Shown piece by piece: positions 45,059 through 56,587 of a DNA stretch of 64,000 bases. Under the pieces are notes generated by a model. The model did no database searches and was not told where the DNA came from. It was given only the letters and a program-made list of their open reading frames with translations. Location: NCBI GenBank assembly GCA_032717465.1, contig CM064666.1:20789732-20853731 (forward strand), in the 5' to 3' direction. Made by a program: the position numbers and the translations under genes. Every line of letters starts with the position of its first letter. Within the stretch, counting starts at the first letter, position 1. This stretch comes from Coenobita brevimanus (taxonomy: Eukaryota > Arthropoda > Malacostraca > Decapoda > Coenobitidae).

Positions 45059-48000
45059 CCGGCCCTCTTCTTCTTCCTCCAGGTTACCTTCAGCTGGGCG
45101 GCACACTGTACACCATAACTGTGCCAGGCAGTCCCTTTCTAAGGGCAGTTCTCAGCAGCAATCTAAATCTGGTTGCTTGTCGGGGGCAAGGTTGTCTCAC
45201 CTCTCAACCTGATTTTTCCTTCGCTGTTTAAACTATGGCATTCTCAGCCAGTATATTACAATGGAATTGTCGAGGGCGGCGTGGTAATTGGGAGGAGCTG
45301 CGGACCCTCCTGGCTTATTCCCCATTGTGCGTGTGTCTCCAGGAAACTTTTGTAGGGCTTGCCACTCCTCATGCATCACCTGGGTACGATGCTTTTTACT
45401 CAGCTCCAACCCAGGATCCTGTTGGAGGTGGTGCTGTTTTGGTGAGAGCTGACATCCCTCATCAGCCAGTCCACCTCCAGTCTGACCTCCAGTGTGTTGC
45501 TGTGTGGTTGTATGTCTACCGCTGGTATACAGTTTGTTCCATTTATTTACCACCTAACACAGCAGTCAGTAGGATGGAACTTCAGAACCTGCTTGGTCAG
45601 TTACCTACGCACTTTCCTCTCTTGGGGGACCTTAATGGTCGCCACGCTTTGTTGGGCGACTGTCTCATTAACCAATGTGGGAGAGTGTTGGCGTCCTTAA
45701 TGGAGGAAGAGGATCTTGCCCTCTTCAGTACTTGAGCGTTTACCCATTTTCACCCCCAAACAGGTTCATTTACTGCAATCGACCTCTCTGTCTGCTCTCC
45801 TGACTGTCTCCTGGACTTCACTTGGGAGGTTATGGTGGATCTCCACGGAAGTGATCACTTTCCCATCATCTTTACTGCAGCAGTATCTAGTCCCTGTTCC
45901 CGTCTACGAGGTGGAGATTGGACAAGGCAGACAAGTCCCTTTTCTCTTCTCTGATTTCTGTTGATGTCTCAGTTGAAGACTTTCCACATATTGATGAGGC
46001 TGTTTCGTTCTTTACCTCCGTTCTGCATTCTGCTGCCCTTCATGCTGTTCCTAAAACCTCTGGCACATATCGCTATCGACCAGTCCCGTGGTGGAATGAA
46101 AAGTGCAGTGTTGCTGTATGTGAGAAGAAGTTAGCTTTCTCCCGTTATTGTAGATACAGGACAGAGCATAATCTTGTCGAGCTCAAAAGGGCTTGGGCAA
46201 AGGCTCGTTGGGTACTGAAACAAGCTAGGCAGGACTCTTGGATGGCTTATGTGTCATCTGTAAACTCAAAGATGCCAGTGTCTCAGGTGTGGAAGAGGGT
46301 GCGAAAGATTTCGGGCAAATTCACTCAAGGTAGGTCCCCCGTGCTGATGTCTAATGGTGAGCCTGTTGGTGACCCTGCAGCTGTGACCGATATTTTTGCA
46401 TCTGCCTTTGCGGCAGTCAGTCAGAGAGGTACTAGCTCACCAGTATTTGCCAGACAATGGGAGATAGAAGAGGCAAGGGTAGTGGATTTCCGTTCAGGGA
46501 ATGTGGAGTCCTACAACCTCCCTTTATCTTGTCGCAAACTCCAATCTGCCCTTCCCCTGTGCTGTGACACCTCACCAGGGACGGATGATATTCCCTACGC
46601 AATGCTTCGACACCTGGACGATGATGCACTGTCCTTTCTCCTCAGCCTTTATAACAGACTCTGAAGGGAATCTTCTCTTCCCACCTCTTGGCGTGAGGCC
46701 ATTGTCCTGCCATTCCAGAAGCCAGGGAAGGCAGGCTACAGTCCCATGGAGTATCGGCCAATTGCCTTAACGTCCTGCATGTGCAAATTATTTGAGAAAT
46801 TGGTCACCATGCACCTAATGTGTTTCCTAGAAAGGAATGAATGTCTTTCTCAGTGTCAGTCTGGTTTTCGAAAGTGTCGCACAACAACAGATGCACTTGT
46901 CTGTCTTGAGGCTGCAGCATGTGATGCTTTTGTTAGACAGCAGCATCTAGTGTGCATTTTCTTTGATCTAAAAAAGGCATATGATACTACATGGCGGTTT
47001 GGTATCTTACAACAACTTCATTCTTTTGGTTTACATGGCAGGCTACCCCTCTTTACAGTATATTAAATTTTCTGCATGACCGTTCATTCAGAGTTTGGAT
47101 TGGTGTCACCCTGTCTCCTTTTTACCCTCAGGAGGAAGGGGTGCCTCCGGGAAGTGTCCTTAGTGTGACCCATTTTGCGATAGCAATGAATGGTATATTG
47201 TCCTCTATTCCTGAAAGGTTGTCAGCCTCACTGTATGTTGATGTTTTGGCTCTATGATATGCTGCTTCCCGAATGTCCGTGGCTGAATGTCGCATGCAGC
47301 TCGGTCTGGACAGGGTCTCTCGGTGGGCCACAGTGCATGACTTCCATTTCTCCCCAACAAAGATGGTGACCTTGCATTTCTGCCGCTTGAGAGGAGTTCA
47401 CCCCGACCCAGATCTCCAGTTATATGGTCACAGGGTGTGATGTGTTGATGAAACAAGGTTTCTCGGACTTGTCTTCGACAAGAGACTGACGTGGGTACCT
47501 CAAATCCCTTCATTACGACTCTCATGCCGCCATGCCCAGTCTCTCTTATGGATCCTATCTCTTGTCTTGGGACGCTGACAGAACCATCGTGCTCCGACTT
47601 TACCTTGCCTTAGTTAGGAGCAAATTGTACTATGGGTGTGTGGTGTACTCCTCTGCTACTGAGGCACAGCTGTGGCCACTAAATTCTGTCCATCATGCTG
47701 GGATTCACCTGTCAACTGGGGCTTTCCGGTCCTCACCGATTGAAAGCCTGTTGGTTGATGTAAACGAACCACCGCTGGATCTCCACCGGTAGTCCTTAAT
47801 TGTGCAGTGTTGGCACCGCCTACACCGTCTTCTGGCCTCACTGAATTGTCAGGCTGTCTCTGGTTGCTCTTCACCCCTTTCATGACACCCACCCTTGCTA
47901 TCCACACCCGTTCGGGTACAGAGTGAGGGCTGCCATGGAGGAGTTGGGTGTCCAGTCAAATCCTGTTTGCCCTGTGTGTGTCTCATGTGTGGCCCCCTGG

Positions 48001-49179
48001 CTTCTCCTAGAGGTACAACTATGTGATTACTTCCTTGGGAGGAAGGCTTCTCTCTCCTCACATGCAGCTTTCTCTTATTTTTTAGAACATGCCTCTGCTC
48101 ACAATGACTCAATCCCTGTATATCCTGATGGCTCTAAATCCCATGTGGCGACAGGCTTTGGTGTCATCTTTCGTGATTTTAGCCGTGATGGGAGTCTCCC
48201 TCCTTCTGCATCTGTTTTTACTGCTGAACCTACTGCCATTTTTGTTGCGATTGAATTGATTTTTAGTTTTCCTCCAGCTTCTTTTACCATTTCTAGAGAC
48301 TCAGCTACTGTCCTACAAGCTTTGTCTCATGGCTTCCCATCACATCCCCTGGTATTGTCTGTCTTGGAGTGGCTTTTCTTATTATGTAGGCAAGGATACT
48401 CTGTACAACTGTGTTGGGTCCCTGCACATGTGGAGGTCATGGGCCATGAGCGTGCTGACTCTGGCGAGAGCTGCTGCCTCTCGCCCTTCCTCTCCTCAAT
48501 ACCATGTCCAATCCGAGGATTTATGTGTAGCCACTGTGGAGGCTGTCTGTCTCTGGTGGCAGCAGAGGTGGGATGCAGTAGGGTCAAACAAACTCCGCAG
48601 CATTCGTAGGAACCTGGGCGATGGGGGATATGTGGGACTGTCCCGACAGTGGGAAACAGCTTTGGCTCATCTCCGGATCAGCCATACTAGGCTGACCCAT
48701 GGTTTTTTAATGGAGAGGGCTCTCCCTCCCTATTGAGATGGCTGTCTGATTCCTTTGACTGTGCGGCATCTCCTTGTCGAATGCCCCAGTCTTGGGAACC
48801 TTCGTCGGCAGTACCTTTCCGGGTGCCGAGCTGCCAATGGATCGTACCTTCTTTCCTCGGTTCTTGGGGAAGAGGCGTGTGCTATGGGGGGAGGCATCTT
48901 CTCTTTTGTGTTGAGTTCTGGCCTTCTCCACAAGCTGTAGGGCTTTTCCATATTTTATTTTGTATTTTAATGATAGTGTTCTAATTTTAACCAATATCTT
49001 TCCACGATGTTTTCTAGCTTTGGTTTCTTTTATTCTTTTATATTGTTCATTGTTTTATGCATTGTTTATCTCTTCTTTTTATCGTTTTTTTATAAATTTT
49101 TACTTTCTTTTAATTTTATGTTCGGCGGCATATGACCTCTGCTGTTGCGCCATGTCACGTTTTCTTTCATTCATTCAAT
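45059..49179 (+). mobile_element. I-like LINE (endonuclease-RT-RNase H), near full length
   Basis: Inserted in Pao gag with near-matching target duplicates, TTCTTGAAAGCATC at about 45,044-45,057 and TTCTTGACAGCACC at about 49,181-49,194. It has a 176-base leader, one large ORF2-type coding region from the ATG at 45,235, and a T-rich 3' region ending in CATTCATTCAATCA rather than poly-A. About 4.1 kb. No ORF1 (gag-like) is present, so either the family lacks it or the 5' end is shortened. Confidence 0.85.
45235..48905 (+). pseudogene. I-like LINE ORF2: EEP endonuclease, RT, RNase H
   Basis: Endonuclease (45,235-45,880): ILQWNCRGRRGNWEELRTLL, CLQETF, LLGDLNGRHALLGD and GSDHFPI, interrupted by a TGA at about 45,733. 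RT (46,450-47,300): DTSPGTDDIPYAML, YRPIALTSCMCKLFEKL, GFRKCRTT, the catalytic IFFDLKKAYD, EEGVPPGSVLS, and LYVDVLALYD, where the second Asp of YxDD is Val. RNase H (48,110-48,460): YPDGSK, TAEPTAI, SRDSATVLQA and WVPAHVEVMGHERAD. The end has a HLLVECPSLGNLRRQY Cys/His region. Four or more frameshifts are visible. Confidence 0.85.
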
Positions 49180-49803
49180 CATTCTTGACAGCACCCAAAC
49201 TGATGCCTTAATATCTTCGTAAGTACCAAAGGCCTTTAAATCACAACTCATTGCAATTCTAAAATTTTGCAAGGAATCAAAATCGTGTTTAGGTATGATT
49301 AATTCAGTTAGAGCCTTCAGTAACTGAGTAATAACTTGCTTCCTATCTTCATAGTTTTGTCTAAGGATAGTCAAGGCCACCTCATAATTATTTTCTTCTA
49401 CTGGTAATTCTCTTATCAGCTGATAAGGTGTTCCTTTGACCTGTCCTAACAGATATGTGAGTTTGCTCACCTTAGGGAGATCGGTTCCATCATGAACTAA
49501 GTATTTGAAATAATCCCAAAAGGATTTCCAATTTTGCTCCCCATCAGACTCCAGAAGCATTATTTGTGATAGTACAGCTCTACTCTGCTGTTCCACAACT
49601 TGTGTTTCCACGGCAGTCTCAGCTAATTTTGATTCTAGTGACTTTACTACGGTTAAATATTCTTCTAATTTACCTTCAAATTTCGTAGTCTCTGACTCAA
49701 AGAGATCTTTATCATCAGCTTTTACTATAGCCGCTTCTAAATTTATATAACCTTCTTCAAACTTAGTCCATTGGTCTCTCAGTATATTTAGAGACTCTTT
49801 CAT
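49180..49803 (-). pseudogene. Pao Gag N-terminal part (DUF1759-like)
   Basis: A 200-residue open frame starting MKESLNILRDQWTKFEEGYI. Residues 1-75 form a predicted coiled coil. Residues 90-200 carry WKSFWDYFKYLVHDGTDLPK, KLTYLLGQVKGTPYQLIREL and YEVALTILRQNYEDRKQVIT, the capsid-like Pao gag domain. The last residues (DIKASVWVLSR) are at the LINE junction. The frame may begin further upstream, near 50,000-50,280. Confidence 0.85.
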
Positions 49804-50299
49804 TTCTCCCTGGACAAAGGTATTTCGTCTAATGATTGTTTGCGATCATTTATGTCTCTTGTTACCCATCCTGCCTTACTGCTAGAAAATTTCTGCTACA
49901 AGGAAACAGACATGTTGACTGATTTCTATTTTAATAATTTAACCATTAATTTCAATCACAGATTTACCCCAGCTTAGTAATTATCTAATTATTTTAAATT
50001 TTGAAGAGTGTAGGGATTAGGTCTGCAATATCAAACCTATCCCCCTGGGTTGTTAAACCTCTAGGGTTATATCTTATCCCCACACTCAATTTCCTCCCAG
50101 AAAAGGATAATGCGGCCATGCTCCCAGTCTAATGCGGCATTTGCCTTTCATCATCGGAGAAGGAACTTTCCCTTCCACCCAGAGCTTGGTATTTACGTAT
50201 TTCCACGTCATCCACTTCAACCGAACGTGGTAGTAGGCTATGCCCAACAAGAGCAACTTTAAACACATTCAGTGTTTCTGCACTCATCTGCTTTCCTCA

Positions 50300-50314
50300 C
50301 TATCTGGGGCACCA
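50300..50314 (-). promoter_or_regulatory. Pao candidate primer binding site
   Basis: Read on the minus strand, TGGTGCCCCAGATAG starts four bases inside the right LTR end. It begins TGG, as expected for pairing with a tRNA 3' CCA end. The corresponding tRNA was not identified. Confidence 0.65.
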
Positions 50315-50318
50315 ATAA

Positions 50319-50530
50319 TGTAAGAAAATTCTAGTAAACAAATCGCAGGTCCTCACTCCAGGCATCAAAACCGATAGAAATTATTTTATACAAGTCGGTA
50401 TCGTCACTGAACACTAAAAATTTGTCCTTCAGTATATTCACGTGTCTCTTAGGTTTAAGTGTGCCGTAACGGATAATTTAACTCACCTAATTATTACTCA
50501 TCTATCTAACTTTGGATAATCAGGCGGTAC
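50319..50530 (-). repeat. Pao right (5') LTR, truncated
   Basis: Begins TGTAAGAAAATTCTAG on the + strand, matching the left LTR fragment for about 100 bases, and extends another ~110 bases before LINE coding sequence appears. Where LTR ends and LINE begins is between about 50,450 and 50,535. Confidence 0.75.
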
Positions 50531-50534
50531 CTTT

Positions 50535-52056
50535 TCAAAATTCTGTAGTTTTGGGGAATAAATTTTGATTGTCGTTTGAACTGCAAAATTCATGTTAATA
50601 ATTTGATTGCTCATTGTGATAAACCAGTAAGTGTCCTCAAGTACCTAGCGGGTACTACATGGGGTGCCGACAGAAAATCTTTATTAATGGTATATAAGCA
50701 CCTTATTCGATCGAAGCTAGACTATGGGCACAGGTGTATGGCTCGGCATCCGATGCCACGCTGAAAGGATTGGATGTGTTGCAGAATAAATGTTTGCAAA
50801 TGTGTCTTGGAGCTGTCCGGTGTACCCGTGTATCTCGTATGGAAGTGGAGGCAAATGTGCCTCCCCTCCGTATTTGCCATGACCACCTGGAATTATCGTA
50901 CGGGTTACGAACATTAAGGAAAAGTAATATCAGCAATGTGGCCTGTACCCCCCTGCATCAATACCACCACCTTGTGCGGGGGGTGCATCTGCCACTTGCT
51001 GTTCGCCTCCACTTATTGACTCAGGAGCTTGGTGTGGACCCCAGTGACTGTGACAAGTTGGTGTTAAAAAATATAGCCTTGGGAGCCACCTGGCTTTACT
51101 GTTGATGTTACATGGCTCCCAGCACCTAAGACCAAGGCGCCGGAGGCGGAGGTCCACCACTTGTTTCGTAACATCATAATTCGTCACTTGGGGTCCCACC
51201 ACTTGTACACTGACGGTTCCAAGTCGAGTGAATGTGTGGGTGCAAGTGTGTGGTCCACTGCATGTGTCCTCAGGTATCGATTGCCGACTCATACATCTGT
51301 GTTTACCTCCGAACTTTTTGCTATTGACAAAGCCATAGACTATGCTCTTAATTCTGGGCATGACTCATTTGTCATATTTTCGGATTCAAAATCAGCCCTT
51401 CAGGCAATTGCATCTTGCACTACGGACTCTCACGAGATCCAGGGCCGCATCGTTAATAAGTTGCATTCATGGAACAAGCCATTCACGCTGATCTGGGTGC
51501 CTGGTCATTGTCGTATCTACGGCAATGAGCAGGCTGACTTACTTGCAAAGTCGGCTGTAGAGCTCGAGGAGACTTGGGACGTTCCTCGTGATCTACGGTC
51601 GAGTCTCTCTCTCGGAAAGAAATTAATAAGTTTTCTGTGGCAAGGTCAGTGGACCAGACTTAATATTCCAACCTGTAAGCCGTACCTGGGCGATTGGGAC
51701 ACTGCCAACCGTCCCAGTCGCCTTGAAGAAAAAGTGTTGGCTCGCTTACGCTTAATGCCACCATACTAACACATATGAAACCTTATATGGAAAAACAATT
51801 CCCGCCACACTGTGACATCTGTGATGCGGTGTTATCTATCAGTCATATCATCCTGCGCTGTCGGCGATTTATTCGTGAACGTGCTTCACTTATAAATTAC
51901 TGCGGCGCAGTAGACGTCCCCTTCACCCTTTCCACCATCCTGGGTGATGGGGACATTGTTATGACTGATAAATTGATGGCTTTCTTGAGAGAGACCGGAC
52001 TGATCAGAGTGATGTTACTTATTTTACTGTATGGTCATGGTTTTTATCAACTGTAA
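50535..52056 (+). pseudogene. LINE RT thumb, RNase H and C-terminal zinc region
   Basis: RT thumb: VLKYLAGTTWGADRKSLLMV, RSKLDYG, then VYGSASDATLKGLDVLQNKC after a frameshift, and RVSRMEVEANVPPLRICHD. RNase H (51,190-51,560): HLYTDGSKSSECVGASVW, FTSELFAIDKAID, IFSDSKSALQAI and WVPGHCRIYGNEQADLLAKS, with all four catalytic acid contexts present. After a stop at 51,767, the tail frame has HCDICDAVLSISHIILRC, the conserved C-C-H-C motif. Breaks: frame change near 50,735 and 51,105, stop at 51,767. Confidence 0.85.
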
Positions 52057-52077
52057 ATATGTATATATTGTACTGTT

Positions 52078-52510
52078 AGTTAGGGTTGACAGTTGACATA
52101 TTTGAAATAGTTCCTCCCCCCACTGACCTATTTCTAATATTGATGTCCCCTACATTAAACCCTGTTCCTCGACTGACAGTCACCAGCTGATGAGTGCAAG
52201 TGTGCAATATAGAAAGGTATTGGGCACTTGCAGTCGATGGTGGTCTGTTGGGCGAGGTTCTTCACTTTGTACATATTATGTAAATACATTATACCATGTT
52301 CCTGAAGTTACTAATTAGGGCCAACAGCTGACGTATATGGAAATGTTCCTGACTTGTCTGGGTCTCTTTCATATATTGATGTCCCTTTCATTAGGTTGTG
52401 CCTCGACTGACAGTCACCAAGTGATGAGGGCAGGTATGTCATGTAGAAAGGCATTACATATCTGCAGTCGATGGTGTTCTCTTGGCCGAGGCCTTTCTAC
52501 CATTAGTGTA
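52078..52510. repeat. ~230-bp direct duplication in LINE 3' UTR
   Basis: About 52,078-52,262 and 52,310-52,500 share TATTGATGTCCC, CTCGACTGACAGTCACCA, TGATGAG, ATAGAAAGG/GTAGAAAGG and GCAGTCGATGGTG in order, at diverged but clear similarity. Confidence 0.8.
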
Positions 52511-52671
52511 GGTCTAGTTATTTGTCTCTTTAGGATTTGCTGTAGTATAGGTTAGCGATTTTGTCTGTTAGGTGATTAGTTTTAGGGTCTTTAGATTAGG
52601 TATTTTGTTTATAAGTAATATGAGGTTAAAAAAAATAATAAAAATAAAAATACAAAATAATTTATAAAATA

Positions 52672-52999
<328 letters not shown>

Positions 53000-53002
53000 C
53001 CT

Positions 53003-53225
53003 TAATGACCAGGGGCTCCAGCCCCAATGGTCGATAGAAAAAAAAAAAAAAACACTCTCCTATCTCCTACCTTATCCCCAATTGAATTGGTCAATTCCAA
53101 CCCATACGTACTCCCTACGTGTCAACAAGTGGGTTGGTGGAGGGTTAGTGCCCCTCCCCGTAAAACAAATAACTCAAAGTCTAATGGCCACCCCTTATGG
53201 GATTATGGCATCTGGCAATAGTTAG
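53003..53225 (+). mobile_element. microsatellite-tailed dispersed repeat, copy 2
   Basis: Reverse complement of the family at 797-1188 and 53,910-54,255: CAACAAGTGGGTTGGTGG, GGGTTAGTGCCCCTCC and CACCCCTTATGGGATTATGG match in inverted form. It ends in TTAGATAGATAGTA, the GATA-type tail. The other end contains CAGGGGCTCCAGCCCC and a poly-A run at 53,037-53,052 not seen in the other copies. Confidence 0.7.
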
Positions 53226-53909
53226 ATAGATAGTAAATGTTACTTAGCTAGAAAGAGTCAGACAGCAGATGACGATGAGCCTGACTTTGAGGTCGGTTGC
53301 CTGGGCATCCAAGCGTCCTTGAAGTGCTTATTAACAACGTGCTACGAAGTCTAGGAGCAGAGTGAAAAACACCGCAAGCTTCTTTCCCTCTCATAGGCTT
53401 TAAAGGTGCCAACTATTACTTACAATGCTAAATGAGGCATCGCGTGGAGTAGTCAGACAAGCGACGGATTTTAAAAATTGCAGAAATTGAATTAGAAGTA
53501 TTCCAAACTTCCAACATCAAAAACTTTGTTAGTAACCAAGGTATCAACTTAATTTTTTTATTTAAAAGCTTAGCTCAAGCTGAAAGTGACCCATGTGATG
53601 CATTTTAAATAATGGGATGAAAATTAGTATTAGTATTAGTAAGGTACTAATTTTTCAAGTATTAGAAGTATTAGTAGCAGAAGTTGTTGGTTTTGTAGAA
53701 ACATTAGTATTAACTGTAGCAGTTGATTTTTCATGTAGTAGCAGTAGTAGTAGTAGTATAGTAGTGGTAGGAGGAGGAGGAGGAGAAAAATACTGGTTCT
53801 CACTCATAACAACCTGTAAATACTTCTCCCAGTGTTCAACAATCCTTACAGTAGTATTATTACCTATTAGTATCAGTATTAGTAGTAGTAATAGTAGGTC
53901 TATCTATCT
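53226..53909. other. unassigned stretch with TAGTAT-rich repeat
   Basis: About 53,620-53,780 and 53,850-53,900 are rich in ATTAGTATTAGTA and AGTAGTAGT words. The left arm of a ~37-bp inverted repeat lies at 53,448-53,484. No gene seen. Confidence 0.6.
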
Positions 53910-54255
53910 GTCTATCTATTGCCAGACACCATAATCCCGTAAAGGGTGGCCACTTGTCACTGAGTTAGTTGTTTTACAGGGAGGGGCGCCAACCCTCCAC
54001 CAACCCACTTGTTGACACGTAGGGAGCACGTATGGTTTGGTTATATGGTTACCACCCAGCGTTGTAAATGGTTTCTTGGCTTACAGGAAACCATTTGGCT
54101 TGTCACTTAATGTAAAGCCACCTGTAAAGGAAAGAAAAGGAATAAGAAGTGACAGGAAAGATAGGAGAAATAGGAAGAGAGGAGGGCAGGCACAGAAAAA
54201 GAATGATAAAAGCTAAGGAAGTAGGCAGCACTACATCAAGTGAGTGGTAATAGTA
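53910..54255 (-). mobile_element. microsatellite-tailed dispersed repeat, copy 3
   Basis: Best match to copy 1: CACCATAATCCCGTAAAGGG, CAACCCACTTGTTGACACG, GGTTACCACCCAGCGTTGTA, AATGGTTTCTTGGC and AAGTGACAGGAAAG occur in the same order. A CTATCTATCTGTCTATC tract precedes it, equivalent to the tail of the other copies. Confidence 0.75.
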
Positions 54256-55780
54256 CGAAATAGTAGAACTACAACAAGGGACACCAGCATTATTCCCAGC
54301 ACCACTGCATATTACGCTAGCCAGCTGCTGTGTATAGTAAACAAGAGAAAAATAAAATAAATAAAATAGAAATAAAATGCAATTAATTTTTTGTTTGTGT
54401 AAAAAAATTAAATCTATCAGCAGTTTGTTGTTAGAATCATTGAACACGAAGCATAGGATCTGGCAACTGTGGCGTCGGCACAGGGAGTGGTGGATGTCTG
54501 ACTCCTCGTCGCACTCACAGCTCTCACCCAGCTAGGTACGGTGGCAGTCGAAGCCCCCTACATTTCGGAGGACTTTTGACCATATTTACAGTTGCGTTTC
54601 GAGACAAGCGACTTGCTCAGATGAAGGAGGAAGGGTCAAAATGGTGGTATATGCACCTAACTCCAAACTGGCAACTCTGTCGCAAGTCTGACTACTCCAC
54701 ACGATGCCTCATATACAGTTAAATTACATCATGATGTATACAGGGCGAATCTAACTAATTAATCTTAGTTTTAATTAAAGCCAAACCAAATATTCCCTTT
54801 ATCTGTGTGAATATATTAAACCCATATCTTCTTTTCATGTGAGGCTTTTCATCCTCAAGACACGTCATCTAACGTCCAGACACAGTTTAGGTCAATGGAA
54901 CCTTCTAAGTAATTACATGTATTTACAAGATAGTTGTCCACGAGGGTTAGAAAGGTAGCATTTAATTTATTAATAGTAAGAATTATTAAAGACAACGTAA
55001 TTACTGGGTTATAAAAACCGCTTGAATAAGTATTAACGATCTCAGGTTTTCCTCTGCTCTCTAACCAGGGACGACTATTTTAAAAGTAGAGAGCGCAACT
55101 GCTTGGGGGGGAAATATTTCCCACAATGGTATTTTTGAATGATGACACCTGTATAAGTCTTACCTAGATAAAGATTTGTGACATAATTTGCTTATTATAG
55201 CTTATAGTTCATTATTCATTGTAAGGTTAAATATGCTGTGTCCTATTCGTCAGAATTTTCTAATAATTCAATTTTCTACTTGACAAAATCCTTCTGATTC
55301 CCACATGATATTTAATAATGTAAATATTCTCGTTTCCTCTAATATTGACATTCTCAGTGTGACACTGAATACCACCAAAGCTGGACACCCTATGTTAGAT
55401 CCATTGCCAAAGAAGCCTCTAAAAAACTGGGACTCCTATACAGAGTCTGAGAATTTTTGGTATTATTTCGTATTTACACCCAACTCACTGTCAAGAAAAT
55501 GGGCTAACTCACCTTATACTTACGCAGTTCTAAGCCTTTTTCTCTTCTATGGCACTTCCATCTTAAATCAACCCTTGATGAGTTATGCAATTTATTTTGT
55601 TATTTTTTTCAGTGGGAGAGAGTCAGCTTTCCCCTGCCGTGGTCGGACAGTTGTGTGTGTTCCTTTGTGCGTGTTATATGTGTGGGTGGATAAAGTGCAT
55701 GCATCACACATGATTCAGCCAATCACAAAGTAGGATTTCAAATGCCCCATGCTAGGGCCCGCAGGATTTGAAAGTCAGTC
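54256..55780. other. unannotated stretch
   Basis: The right arm of the ~37-bp inverted repeat is at 54,680-54,716. The frame 55,305-55,733 (142 residues) has hydrophobic stretches (FLFYGTSILNQPL, YAIYFVIFF) but is not recognisable. A TTATTTCGTATTTACACCCA word at about 55,464 matches the ends of the fold-back element at 58.73-59.17 kb. Confidence 0.5.
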
Positions 55781-56480
55781 TGTCTCCAGCCATAAGCTGT
55801 GAAGGCTGCAAAATTATTCACTTCAGTGGTATTTCACAGTTCTACCAGCAAGAAGATAAAGCTGTAGCCTTTGTGTGATCACATGGTATTCTACCATCAA
55901 CAGCACCAAAGTGCCCAACTCATGGCAAAAATCTCAGTTTTCGTGAGGATCAGAAAGTGTGGCGGTGTCGCCATACACTTGTACTGAGAAACACAAAAAA
56001 ACACTGTGAGTGTGGATATTCGATGTCTGATTTTAAGGGCTCATTTCTAGACAATGTACGGCTACCTGTGTGGAAAATTGTTGTTTTTGTGACCCACTTT
56101 CTCAGCAGCACTGGGCAACAGTAATTGAGTGCTTGAGTATTTCTCGAGGAATATCAGTGAATTGGTGGTCTTTTTGCAGTGAAGTAATGGACAATTGGTT
56201 TTCAAACCAGCAGGTGATCAGTGGTGAGAATGTGATCGTCGAAATCGACGAAATCCTTGTAGTGCTGAGGAAATATGGCCAGGGAAGACAACTGTTGCAA
56301 ATTTGGTTGTTCGGTGGTGTGGAACGGTTATCAAAGAAACAGTTTGTTGTGCCACTTCATGGACCAGTAGAGGAGTAGAGAGACAAGGGAACATTACTTC
56401 CTCTCATACAGCAGTACATTCTACCTGGCAGTATAATTATTAGTGACACTTGGGGTGCTTATTGGGGATTAACCCCTTAA

Positions 56481-56587
56481 CCGCGGGGCGTCACTTGTGT
56501 GATGCTCGGGAGCAAGGGATCATACCGCGGGGCGTCACTTGTGTGATGCTCGGGAGCAAGGGATCATACCGCGGGGCGTCACTTTTG
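56481..56587. repeat. 44-bp subterminal tandem repeat
   Basis: Units start at 56,481, 56,525 and 56,569 with CCGCGGGGCGTCACTTGTGT. The first two are identical over 44 bases and the third is partial. Located just inside the left terminus of the TTAA element, where transposase-binding repeats often lie. Confidence 0.9.

Larger units (their letters stand above)
38433..50530 (-). mobile_element. Bel/Pao LTR retrotransposon with multiple nested insertions
   Basis: LTR-related sequence at 38,433-38,530 and from 50,319 bounds a minus-strand element read right to left: primer binding site, gag, two zinc knuckles, aspartic protease, RT with YMDN box, RNase H, integrase. It is interrupted by an I-like LINE (45,059-49,179), a (TA)(TC) microsatellite (44,018-44,090), a LINE 3' end (41,943-42,496), a SINE (41,322-41,674) and a piggyBac (38,531-40,325). 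The right LTR is cut by another LINE. The original element would be about 6 kb. Confidence 0.85.
50535..52650 (+). mobile_element. 5'-truncated LINE with RNase H (I/R1-like)
   Basis: Starts within the RT thumb and continues through RNase H and a Cys/His tail to a 3' untranslated region with an internal duplication and an A-rich end (52,628-52,665). It is inserted in the right Pao LTR. Similar in design to the 45-kb LINE but a different family, with a long 3' UTR. Confidence 0.85.
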
